Below are positions 1-6,165 of a stretch of 10,976 bases of DNA, piece after piece (within the stretch, counting starts at the first letter, position 1; the number at the start of each line of letters is the position of its first letter). The DNA lies in NCBI GenBank assembly GCA_031273985.1, contig JAISQV010000217.1, positions 1 to 10,976 on the forward strand, in the 5' to 3' direction. The notes below the pieces were generated by a model. It saw nothing but the letters and a program-made list of their open reading frames with translations, searched no databases and had not been told where the DNA came from. The stretch comes from Spirochaetaceae bacterium. GTDB taxonomy: Bacteria; Spirochaetota; Spirochaetia; Treponematales; Breznakiellaceae. The position numbers and the translations under genes are program-made.

Positions 1-3
1 TGG

Positions 4-58
4 CAGCGGGAAGAAATATGGGGGGCACCTCCGGGGGGCCCCATATTTTTCCCGGCTG
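4..58. repeat. Long imperfect hairpin at left edge
   Basis: The left arm (about 4-23) and right arm (about 39-58) pair over roughly 19-20 positions with single-base bulges. The core is ATATGGGG against CCCCATAT, extended by A-rich/T-rich and GGG/CCC blocks, with a GC-rich loop. It could be the terminator of a gene outside the window, but no T-run follows on either strand. It could equally be the end of a repeat element. The function is unknown. Confidence 0.45.
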
Positions 59-94
59 ACAGGACCCCCGGTAATTTTTTAAGGCGTCCTGTCA
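57..94. repeat. Second hairpin, 9-bp perfect arms
   Basis: TGACAGGAC (57-65) is the exact reverse complement of GTCCTGTCA (86-94). The 20-nt loop contains a run of six T. It directly follows the hairpin at 4-58. No coding frame is recognisable nearby, so it may belong to a structured 3' region of an upstream transcript or to a repeat. No function is assigned. Confidence 0.4.
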
Positions 95-132
95 TGTTAA
101 ACTTAGAATTCCTGCCCGCCAAAAGCGGCGTA

Positions 133-161
133 TTGACAGAATGGGGCAAACCTGCTAGCCT
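133..161 (+). promoter_or_regulatory. Probable sigma-70 promoter for the tRNA pair
   Basis: A perfect -35 box TTGACA lies at 133-138. After a 17-nt spacer a weaker -10 box, TAGCCT, lies at 156-161. Transcription would begin near 168, about 43 nt upstream of tRNA-Gln, which suits a short 5' leader removed by RNase P. The -10 box matches the consensus at only three positions, including the important first two and last bases. Assignment rests on the -35 box, the spacing and the position. Confidence 0.55.
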
Positions 162-210
162 GATCAGGGTTTGCGCCGGGAGTCGCGTTCCGGCGCCCAA
201 ACGATGCCAT

Positions 211-281
211 TCCCCGGTTGTGTAATGGTAGCACGGCAGACTCTGGATCTGCTTGTGGGGGTTCGAATCCTCCCTGGGGAA
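211..281 (+). tRNA. tRNA-Gln (anticodon CTG)
   Basis: A full cloverleaf can be folded. The acceptor stem is TCCCCGG (211-217) with CTGGGGA (274-280, one G-U pair). The D-arm stem is GTG/CAC with the AATGGTA loop. The anticodon stem is GCAGA/TCTGC around the loop CTCTGGA, giving anticodon CTG (243-245), which reads CAG. The T-arm has a TTCGAAT loop, and the discriminator base is A281. The 3' CCA is not encoded, so it must be added by CCA-adding enzyme. Only 9 nt separate it from the next tRNA, so the two are probably co-transcribed. Confidence 0.95.
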
Positions 282-290
282 TCTTGTTCC

Positions 291-362
291 GGCCCCTTCG
301 TCTATCGGTTAGGACATGAGATTCTCAATCTTAAAAGAGGGGTTCAATTCCCCTAGGGGCTA
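291..362 (+). tRNA. tRNA-Glu (anticodon CTC)
   Basis: The start, GGCCCCTTCGTCTA, is characteristic of bacterial tRNA-Glu. The acceptor stem is 291-297 with 355-361, with a G-U as first pair. The anticodon stem is TGAGA/TCTTA around the loop TTCTCAA, giving anticodon CTC (324-326), which reads GAG. The T-arm has a TTCAATT loop, and the discriminator is A362. CCA is not encoded. The CTC isoacceptor implies a separate TTC tRNA-Glu elsewhere, fitting a GC-rich genome that uses GAG often. Confidence 0.93.
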
Positions 363-373
363 ACACAGTTTTC

Positions 374-402
374 TGTAATTCGTTGCCATACAACGAATTA
401 CA
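374..402. repeat. Perfect 12-bp inverted repeat after tRNA-Glu
   Basis: TGTAATTCGTTG (374-385) and CAACGAATTACA (391-402) are exact reverse complements around the 5-nt loop CCATA. A small ACAG-TTTT-CTGT hairpin (365-376) overlaps its left edge. It begins 12 nt after the tRNA-Glu 3' end, so it could mark the end of the tRNA transcript, but the stem is AT-rich and no T-tail follows. It is therefore not a canonical intrinsic terminator. Confidence 0.5.
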
Positions 403-434
403 TGAAGGCAAAACAAAGAAACCCGCGGCAAGGT

Positions 435-593
435 CTAAACTTGACCCGCAATTCCAGACTGAATACAAATCCCCGGAAATAGGAACTGCAAAAGGCACAA
501 AGGAAGGAAAGTCGAGGCTTTCTACAAAAACCGTCGTGCGCCTTTGTGTTCCGTTGTGGTTAAATTCTTAAGGATTCTGTGGGTCAAGTTTAA
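435..593. mobile_element. MITE-like element with TIRs and 8-bp flanking duplication
   Basis: The 159-bp segment has terminal inverted repeats. The left end CTAAACTTGACCC (435-447) matches the reverse complement of the right end (581-593) at 12 of 13 positions, and similarity continues imperfectly inward. The element is flanked exactly by a direct repeat GGCAAGGT (427-434 and 594-601), as expected of an 8-bp target-site duplication. It contains no credible gene. Inside are CACAAAGG motifs in both orientations and a GAAAG/CTTTC hairpin near the centre. Its right half also carries the motif shared with the repeat at 6007-6156. It is probably a non-autonomous derivative moved by a transposase encoded elsewhere; the parent family cannot be named. 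Confidence 0.6.
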
Positions 594-601
594 GGCAAGG
601 T

Positions 602-688
602 GCGGGGTAGGGACCCGGCCCTCCCGTCGATTCTTTGCCAAAACTAGCCCCGGAACATTCTGCCCGGCGGCGGGACCCTAAGCGGGCC
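602..688. other. Gap downstream of accA, nothing recognised
   Basis: This is the rest of the 326-bp convergent gap between tRNA-Glu and accA. It is GC-rich. I see no coding frame, tRNA or clear hairpin-plus-T-run terminator for the minus-strand acc transcript; only short GGGT/ACCC-type pairings are present. Confidence 0.4.
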
Positions 689-1612
689 TCAGGAGCCCTC
701 GTTCCAGTGGCCCACTTTACGGATCTTCTGGTTGCGGTAACGCACGAGGACCGCGGGGTTGCGCCGGCTGAGACCGGCGATTTCCCGGACCAGGAGCTCT
801 TTGATGGACGCCGCCATGGCGTCCACGTCCGTATGGGCGCCGCCTTCGGGTTCCGCTATGACGCCGTTTATGACTTTGAAGTCCAGAAGGTCCCGGCTGG
901 TGATACGCAGCATGGCCGCAGCCTCCCTGGCCCTGGCGGCGTCCCGGAGCAGCAGCGAGGCCCCGCCCTCGGGGCTTATCACCGAGTAAATGGCGTTTTC
1001 CAGCATATAAATTTTGTCGCCTATGCAGAGGCCCAGGGCGCCGCCGGAACCGCCTTCCCCTATGATCACGCACACGATGGGCGTCTTGAGCTGGCTGAAG
1101 TGCATGAGGTTCCGGGCTATGGCCTCGCCTATGCCCCGCTCCTCGGCGCCGAGGCCCGGATAGGCGCCGGCGGTGTCGACAAAGGTTACGATGGGCCGGC
1201 GGAATTTTTCCGCTTCCTGGGCGAGGCGCAGGGCCTTGCGGTAGCCTTCGGGGTTGGCCATGCCGTGGTTGCGGCGCATATTTTCCTTGAGGGTCCGGCC
1301 CTTCTGGTTGGCCAGGATCGTTACGGGGCGGCCCGCCAGGAAGCCCAGCCCCCCCACGATGGCCGGATCGTCGGCGAAACGGCGGTCCCCGTGGAGTTCT
1401 ATGAAGTTGTCGAAGATCCGCTCAATGTAGTCCAGGGAGTAGGGCCTGTCAGGACGCCGGGCCAACTCTACCTGCTTCCAGGTGGATGCCGTGCGGGAGG
1501 CGGAGTGAATCTTCGCCTCAAGTTTCGCCAGTTCCTCCTCCGCGTTTATCCCGGATTTTTCCATGAGGCCCTTGAGTTCCTCTATCTTCTGTTCAAGTTC
1601 GATGTTTTTCAT
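689..1612 (-). CDS. accA: Acetyl-CoA carboxylase carboxyltransferase subunit alpha
   Basis: AccA (307 aa) forms the alpha2beta2 carboxyltransferase with AccD. This cytosolic complex moves the carboxyl group from carboxybiotin on AccB to acetyl-CoA, making malonyl-CoA. A helical N-terminus (residues 1-50) precedes the crotonase-like carboxyltransferase domain. Family landmarks are RRNHGMANPEGYRKALRL (113-130), DTAGAYPG (146-153, usually DTPGAYPG), AEERG (156-160), the oxyanion-type GEGGSGGA (185-192) and SPEGGASLL (213-221). The length is close to the usual ~315-320 aa. The ATG lies 2 nt after the accD stop, indicating translational coupling. It is the last gene of the operon; downstream is the MITE-bearing gap. 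Confidence 0.97.
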   Translation of the reverse strand: MKNIELEQKIEELKGLMEKSGINAEEELAKLEAKIHSASRTASTWKQVELARRPDRPYSLDYIERIFDNFIELHGDRRFADDPAIVGGLGFLAGRPVTILANQKGRTLKENMRRNHGMANPEGYRKALRLAQEAEKFRRPIVTFVDTAGAYPGLGAEERGIGEAIARNLMHFSQLKTPIVCVIIGEGGSGGALGLCIGDKIYMLENAIYSVISPEGGASLLLRDAARAREAAAMLRITSRDLLDFKVINGVIAEPEGGAHTDVDAMAASIKELLVREIAGLSRRNPAVLVRYRNQKIRKVGHWNEGS

Positions 1613-1614
1613 GG

Positions 1615-2424
1615 TCAGGTTCCATTCCGGGGGAAGGCCGGGCCCCGGTGCAGGTCTATGAGGGTAGAAAGGATACGCCGCTGTTCCCGCCGGGGGACGA
1701 TCAGGTCGACAAAGCCCTTCTCCACCTGAAACTCCGCCCGCTGGAAGCCCTCCGGCAGGGTTTGGCCTATGGTCCCCTCGATAACCCGGGGGCCCGCAAA
1801 ACCGATGAAGGCCCCCGGCTCGGCCATGGTTACGTCGGCCAGCATGGCAAAGGAGGCGGTAACGCCGCCGGTGGTGGGGTCGCAGAGCACCACGAAGAAG
1901 GGCGCCCCGGCCCTGTCCAGTTCCGCCGCGGCGCTGGAGGTCTTGGCCATCTGCATGAGGGAGAATATGCCCTCCTGCATCCGGGCCCCGCCGGAGGTGG
2001 TGTAGATCACCACGGGCAATTTTTCCTCCGCCCCCCGGAGCAGGGCGCGGCTCACTTTTTCGCCCACCACGGAGCCCATGGAACCCCCCATGAAGGTGAA
2101 GGACATGAGGGCCAGGATCAGGGGCCTCCCCTCAATCGTGCAGAGGCCGGTGATGACCGCGTCCTTCATGCGGGCCTTGGCCTCCGCCTCGGAGAGCTTT
2201 TCCTCGTAACCCGCCAGGTCTATGGGGTTGAGGGAGCTCAGGTTGGCGGAAAATTCGGTAAAGCTCCCCGGATCCGGGAGGTAGGCGAGGCGGTCCACGG
2301 GCTCCATGCGGTAGTGGCTGCCACAAGAAGGGCAGGTCTTGAGGGCCCCCAGAATCTCTTCGCCGCCGTGACGGGCGCCGCAGGAGGGGCAGGGTTCCAT
2401 GGTTTCACCTTCAATCGGGCTCAT
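1615..2424 (-). CDS. accD: Acetyl-CoA carboxylase carboxyltransferase subunit beta
   Basis: AccD (269 aa) is the zinc-ribbon partner of AccA in the carboxyltransferase complex. The N-terminal ribbon has two CPSC knuckles, with cysteines 12, 15, 31 and 34. The carboxyltransferase core shows SGGARMQEG (144-152) and TTGGVTASFAML (184-195), the loops that shape the active site and bind acetyl-CoA. The chosen ATG overlaps the end of accC by 14 nt and has GGGGAG seven nt upstream. A second ATG at residue 9 (position 2400), preceded by AAGGTG, is also possible and would keep the ribbon. The gene lies between accC and accA, separated from accA by 2 nt, so production of the two transferase subunits is likely coupled. 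Confidence 0.96.
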   Translation of the reverse strand: MSPIEGETMEPCPSCGARHGGEEILGALKTCPSCGSHYRMEPVDRLAYLPDPGSFTEFSANLSSLNPIDLAGYEEKLSEAEAKARMKDAVITGLCTIEGRPLILALMSFTFMGGSMGSVVGEKVSRALLRGAEEKLPVVIYTTSGGARMQEGIFSLMQMAKTSSAAAELDRAGAPFFVVLCDPTTGGVTASFAMLADVTMAEPGAFIGFAGPRVIEGTIGQTLPEGFQRAEFQVEKGFVDLIVPRREQRRILSTLIDLHRGPAFPRNGT

Positions 2425-3772
2425 GTTCTATCTCCCCGGAAATACTGTCGTAAAAGCCGTTGCCGAATTGACCGGAACGGAAGGTCTCATGGCCAATGAT
2501 CCGGCGCTGCCGCTGTATATTGGTTTCTATGCCCTCGATGACAAGTTCCCGGAGGGCGCGGTCCATCCGGGCCAGCGCCTGCTCCCGGTCCCTCCCGTGG
2601 ACTATGACCTTGGCTACGAGGGAATCGTAGTGGGGCGGCACGGTGCAGCCCGCGTAGAGGAAACTGTCGAAGCGGAGGCCGGGGCCGCCGGGCGCTTCCA
2701 GGCGGGTGATCCTTCCCGGAGTCAACGCGTTGATCCGGCACTCCAGGGCCCAGCCGCTGAGGGCTGCGGGCCCCGGCTCCACCTCCATGCGGCCCCCGGC
2801 GCAGGCAAGGATCTGCTGGCGTACCATGTCTATCCCCGACACCGATTCGCTTACGGGATGCTCCACCTGAAGCCGGGCGTTGACCTCCATGAAGTAGAAA
2901 TCTTCCCCCTGGACAAGGAATTCTATGGTTCCCGCCCCCTGGTAGCCGAGTTCCCGGAACAGGTTCACCGCCCCCTCCGCCATGCGCCGCCTCATGGTCT
3001 CGCTCACCCCCGGCGAGGGGCTCTCCTCGATAAGCTTCTGGTGGTTGTTCTGCACCGAGCAGTCCCGCTCGCCCAGCACGGCCACATTCCCGTTTCCGTC
3101 GGCCAGAAGCTGGAGCTCCACATGGCGGGGATTCTCCAGACAGCGCTCGATAAAAACCGTGCCGTCTGCAAAGTTGGCCTCCGCCTCGGCCCGGGCCAGG
3201 GCGAGGGATTCCGCCAGCTCCCCCATGCCGCGCACGATGCGCATACCCCGGCCCCCGCCCCCGGCGGCGGCCTTGATGATCAGGGGGAAGCCCAGTTCCC
3301 GCGCCGCCTCTTCCGCGGCCTGGGGGCTGTCCACGGCGCCCTCGGTCCCCGGCGTAACGGGGAGGCCGAAGCGGGCGGCGGTGTTCCGGGCCCTTACCTT
3401 GTCGCCCAGGAGTTCCATCACCTCCGGGGAGGGGCCTATGAAGATGAGGCCCTGTTCCCGGATGAATCGCGCAAAGCCCGCATTCTCCGACAGAAACCCC
3501 ACCCCCGGATGCAGGGCCTCGCAGCCGGTGTTAAGGGCCGCCATGACCAGGTTGCCGCGATCCAGGTAACTTTGGGAGGAGGGGGGCGGCCCTATGCAGA
3601 CGGCCCTGTCGGCCATACGCACATGAAGGCTGTCCCGGTCCGCCGTGGAGTAGACCGCCACGGTTTCTATCCCCATCTCCCGGCAGGTGCGGATGATGCG
3701 CACGGCTATCTCCCCCCGGTTGGCGACGAGGAGCCGCCGGGGCGGATTCCGCCGTTCCCGCGCCGGGTCCAT
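2411..3772 (-). CDS. accC: Acetyl-CoA carboxylase biotin carboxylase subunit
   Basis: AccC (453 aa) carboxylates the biotin on AccB using ATP and bicarbonate. The N-terminal domain opens with RRLLVANRGEIAVRI. The ATP-grasp domain has lysines 125 and 167, the glycine-rich loop GGGGRGMR (171-178), and EVNARLQVEH (296-305) with the metal and catalytic residues E296, N298, R300 and E304. ECRINA (344-349) supplies the conserved arginine (R346). Immediately afterwards about seven residues present in the E. coli enzyme (the EDPNTFLPSP stretch) are missing, leaving LTPG. The ATG at 3772 is preferred because it gives normal length and begins 10 nt after the accB stop. An ATG at 3799 would overlap accB, and longer readings need TTG. 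Confidence 0.95.
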   Translation of the reverse strand: MDPARERRNPPRRLLVANRGEIAVRIIRTCREMGIETVAVYSTADRDSLHVRMADRAVCIGPPPSSQSYLDRGNLVMAALNTGCEALHPGVGFLSENAGFARFIREQGLIFIGPSPEVMELLGDKVRARNTAARFGLPVTPGTEGAVDSPQAAEEAARELGFPLIIKAAAGGGGRGMRIVRGMGELAESLALARAEAEANFADGTVFIERCLENPRHVELQLLADGNGNVAVLGERDCSVQNNHQKLIEESPSPGVSETMRRRMAEGAVNLFRELGYQGAGTIEFLVQGEDFYFMEVNARLQVEHPVSESVSGIDMVRQQILACAGGRMEVEPGPAALSGWALECRINALTPGRITRLEAPGGPGLRFDSFLYAGCTVPPHYDSLVAKVIVHGRDREQALARMDRALRELVIEGIETNIQRQRRIIGHETFRSGQFGNGFYDSISGEIEHEPD

Positions 3773-3782
3773 CCCAGTGACG

Positions 3783-4259
3783 CTAGAGCCGCCGGACATA
3801 AAAAAGCGCCTGCCCGAATTCAACCATGCCGCCGCTTGCGGCCCGGACCTCAAGAATCTCGCAGTCGAATTCCGCCACCAGATGATTCATCATCTTCATT
3901 GCCTCCAGGACGCAGAGGGTGTCTCCCTTCTTAACCCTGCTCCCCGGCTCCACGAAGGCCGGCGTGTCCGGGCCGGCGGACGCGTAGAAAGTGGCCACAA
4001 TGGGGCTGGTGATGAGCTCCCCGCCCGCCGGGGTTTCGTCCCGGTCCCGGCCTCCCGGCGCTCCCTCCGCTGCCGGGGGCTCCGCCGCCCCGCCCGTCCT
4101 GGGAGGCGCTTCGCCCTGCCCGCCCCGGCCGGAGCGCGCCCCGGCGAAAGCCGCCGCCTTGCGGAGGGCCACCCGCAGGGAACCTTCCTGCAGCTCCAGC
4201 TCCGCAAGACCCGTGGCGTCAAAGGCCGCCATCAGGCGGAGTATAAAATCTTCGTTCAT
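3783..4259 (-). CDS. accB: Biotin carboxyl carrier protein of acetyl-CoA carboxylase
   Basis: AccB (158 aa) carries the biotin that shuttles carboxyl groups between AccC and the AccA/AccD transferase. It has a short helical N-terminal segment (1-36) beginning MNEDFILRLMAAF. A flexible linker rich in Ala, Pro, Gly and charged residues follows (about 38-80). The C-terminal biotinyl domain starts at SPIVATFY (85-92), and the biotin site is EAMKMM with Lys122. These are the standard parts in the standard order at normal length. AGGAG lies 8 nt upstream of the ATG. The gene follows fabV by 36 nt and precedes accC by 10 nt. Biotin ligase (birA), needed to activate it, is not in the window. Confidence 0.97.
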   Translation of the reverse strand: MNEDFILRLMAAFDATGLAELELQEGSLRVALRKAAAFAGARSGRGGQGEAPPRTGGAAEPPAAEGAPGGRDRDETPAGGELITSPIVATFYASAGPDTPAFVEPGSRVKKGDTLCVLEAMKMMNHLVAEFDCEILEVRAASGGMVEFGQALFYVRRL

Positions 4260-4295
4260 TGATACAACTCCTGCCGCGCTTTACCGAAGCCCGGA

Positions 4296-5513
4296 CTACA
4301 GCCCTGCGGGATCTATGTCGGCCTCGTAATCCACGCCCGCCACATCGAAACCGTGGGCTTCAAGAAAATCATGCCTGAAACCCGCCACATCGCCCAGGCC
4401 GGGGAGGGTATCCGCCGTAGCCCCGTTGAGCCGCCTCAGCACCTCCTCCTGAACGTCATCCCGCATCTCCCAGTCGTCTATGCGGATCCGGTGCGCCTCG
4501 TCAACGGGCACCCGCGCCGGGTCCCGCGCCGCTTCGTCTGTGTAGAGCCGGTCCCGGTAGAGCCGGATTATCTGCTCCATGCAGCCCTCGTGGAGGCCCT
4601 TCTCCTTCATCACCTTGAAGAGGCAGGATATATAGAGGGGGATGATGGGGATCACCGCGCTTGCCCTGGTAACCACGGCCTTGTTCACCGAGACCCAGGC
4701 CCCGCCGCCCCCTGCGGCAAGCTTCGCGTTGATGGCTCCGGCGGCCCGTTCCAGGTCTTGCTTGGCCCGGCCTATGGTGCCGTCCCGGTAGATGGGCCAG
4801 GACAGTTCCGGGCCCAGGTAGGTGTAGGCCACGGTCCGCGCCGAGGGCGAGAGGAGGGATTCCCTCTCCAGGGCCTCTATCCAGAGCTCCCAATCCTCAC
4901 CGCCCATGACCTTGACCGTGGCGGCTATCTCCTCCTCCGAGGCGGCTTCCGCGCCGGAATCTCGAATCTCCCCGCTGAACATATCCACGGTGCGCCCGGA
5001 GTAGGCCCCGCCTATGGGCTTGATCACCGAGCGGTACATCACCCCGTCCCGGGGATCCGTTCGCACCGGGGAGGCGAGGGAATAGACGATCAGGTCCACC
5101 TTCGGGGCTATGCCCGCCTCAGCCGCCGCCTCCCGCAGGGCCGCCGCCGCCGCCGCCTTCGTTTCCGCGGAGAAGGCGTCCCCGTCCAGGGTCCGTGCGG
5201 GAAGCCCCGATGCGGCGGCGCTGCCGTCAAAGCAGCGGTTGTTGTACCAGCCGGGAGTCCCGGTCTTGGTCGCCGAAGGGGCCTTTTCCAGGGAGACCCC
5301 CACCGTGGCGGCGCCGTAGCCGAAGGCCGCCGCGATGCGGCTTGCCAGGCCGTAGCCGGTGGAGCAGCCCGCCACCAGCGCCAGCCTGGGCCTCCCCGTT
5401 CCGGGGCTCAAGGTTTCCCTGGCCAGGGCAATTTCCCTCCGCACCGCCTCCGCGCAGCCGCCGGGATGGGCGTTGAGGCAAATATTGTTACGAACCATGG
5501 GTTTCAGAATCAC
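4296..5513 (-). CDS. fabV: Enoyl-ACP / trans-2-enoyl-CoA reductase, FabV type
   Basis: FabV (405 aa, normal ~400) reduces trans-2-enoyl thioesters with NADH, the last step of each elongation cycle. It is monomeric and larger than FabI. Visible landmarks are the N-terminus ILKPMVRNNICLNAHP, the Rossmann nucleotide loop GCSTGYG (49-55), and GYGAATVGVSLEK (65-77). The catalytic Tyr-x8-Lys signature is IYRDGTIGRAK (Y242, K251), with the nearby YTYLGPE tyrosines at 230 and 232. The start is GTG, with AGGAG six nt upstream, and it matches the family N-terminus. It lies 23 nt after fabZ and 36 nt before accB. Being the only enoyl reductase in this locus, it most likely acts on acyl-ACP in synthesis. 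Treponeme members are also known as crotonyl-CoA reductases, so that activity cannot be excluded. Confidence 0.96.
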   Translation of the reverse strand: MILKPMVRNNICLNAHPGGCAEAVRREIALARETLSPGTGRPRLALVAGCSTGYGLASRIAAAFGYGAATVGVSLEKAPSATKTGTPGWYNNRCFDGSAAASGLPARTLDGDAFSAETKAAAAAALREAAAEAGIAPKVDLIVYSLASPVRTDPRDGVMYRSVIKPIGGAYSGRTVDMFSGEIRDSGAEAASEEEIAATVKVMGGEDWELWIEALERESLLSPSARTVAYTYLGPELSWPIYRDGTIGRAKQDLERAAGAINAKLAAGGGGAWVSVNKAVVTRASAVIPIIPLYISCLFKVMKEKGLHEGCMEQIIRLYRDRLYTDEAARDPARVPVDEAHRIRIDDWEMRDDVQEEVLRRLNGATADTLPGLGDVAGFRHDFLEAHGFDVAGVDYEADIDPAGL

Positions 5514-5536
5514 TGTTTTCTCCTGTTTACGTTAAT

Positions 5537-5965
5537 TTACGTGACGGCGCTTCCCACAACGCAGAGCCACTCCGCCTCCGCCGCCAGTTCTTCGCCCACG
5601 TAGGCCTTGCCCGCCTGTTTGATCATCCGCGCCGAGACCCTGAGATTCTCAACCTCCAGGCGGACCTCCTCTCCGGGCCTCACCTGGCGGCGGAATTTTG
5701 CCTTCTCCACGGCGCCGAGGAAAAAGAGGGAATCCCCCCCCAAAAGGCCGGCCTTTCTGAGGCCCGCGCCGCCCGCCTGGGCCAGGGTTTCCACCAGAAT
5801 CACCCCCGGCACCACCGGGTAGCCGGGAAAGTGGCCCTTAAAGAAAAATTCCCCTTCGCCAAAAACCTGGCGGGCGGTGATTCTCTCCCCGTCCGCGCGG
5901 ATGATCTCGTCCACAAAGAGAAAGGGCTCCCGGTGGGGCAGCAGTTTTTCCATCTCGGCGCTCAT
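5537..5965 (-). CDS. fabZ: 3-hydroxyacyl-ACP dehydratase
   Basis: FabZ (142 aa) dehydrates (3R)-hydroxyacyl-ACP to trans-2-enoyl-ACP. It is a single hot-dog fold domain of typical length. LPHREPFLFVDEI (9-21) is the N-terminal signature. FKGHFPGYPVVPGVILVETLAQ (42-63) contains the active-site pair His45 and Glu59 on the central helix. AAGGAG lies 5 nt upstream of the ATG. It starts the tight run fabZ-fabV-acc. Its product is the substrate of FabV next to it. A 200-bp repeat-bearing gap separates it from fabF, so it might have its own promoter, though none is obvious. Confidence 0.96.
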   Translation of the reverse strand: MSAEMEKLLPHREPFLFVDEIIRADGERITARQVFGEGEFFFKGHFPGYPVVPGVILVETLAQAGGAGLRKAGLLGGDSLFFLGAVEKAKFRRQVRPGEEVRLEVENLRVSARMIKQAGKAYVGEELAAEAEWLCVVGSAVT

Positions 5966-6006
5966 ACCATCTCCTTAACCGCGCAGGGTACAAAATAATG
6001 AAGCAT

Positions 6007-6156
6007 TGAAGAATTTATAACCACGAAGGCGCACTTTTCCGCTATGGAACTGAGGAAAAGTAGAGGCGAAGAAGGAAGAAAGAAGGAATGAAAAAGTAAA
6101 GGATATTCCTTCGTGCGCCTTCGTGTTCTCTTCTATGCCTTCGTGCAAATTCTTCA
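6007..6156. repeat. Intergenic inverted-repeat element between fabF and fabZ
   Basis: TGAAGAATTT (6007-6016) and its reverse complement (6147-6156) bound a 150-bp segment. Inside, CACGAAGGCGCAC (6022-6034) is an exact reverse complement of 6113-6125, and a further CGAAGGC-type motif lies at 6138-6144. The middle is purine-rich. The right half, read on the minus strand, contains a GAACACGAAGGCGCACGAAGG motif closely matching one inside the MITE at 435-593. No target-site duplication is evident. A 63-codon open frame across it has no protein-like features. It is probably a dispersed non-coding repeat. Confidence 0.6.
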
Positions 6157-6165
6157 TCCTCCGCA

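Noticed and set aside
95..112. TTAACTT-like sequence near 96-112 as a third end of the MITE
   Set aside because: It matches the terminal repeat only over TTAAACTT, then needs a gap to align AATTCC. This is too short to separate from chance.
171..356. Plus-strand open frame across the two tRNA genes
   Set aside because: It overlaps both complete tRNA cloverleafs and has no protein-like signature.
374..402. Intrinsic terminator for the tRNA transcript
   Set aside because: The stem is perfect but AT-rich, and no run of T follows on the plus strand.
383..571. Plus-strand 62-codon open frame
   Set aside because: It runs through the hairpin at 374-402 and most of the MITE-like element. Its boundaries follow no ribosome-binding site and the sequence is explained by repeats.
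635..1729. Long plus-strand open frames opposite the acc and fab genes (also 1648-2499, 2399-3934, 4353-5603, 6199-7485, 7717-8862, 9015-10583)
   Set aside because: They mirror recognised minus-strand genes. Their translations are low-complexity and rich in G, R, P, A and H, as expected from GC-rich antisense frames, with no family motifs.
3773..3853. Upstream extension of accC to 3853 or 3799
   Set aside because: The 3853 start is TTG inside accB. The 3799 ATG has a poor ribosome-binding site and overlaps accB. The ATG at 3772 gives normal biotin carboxylase length.
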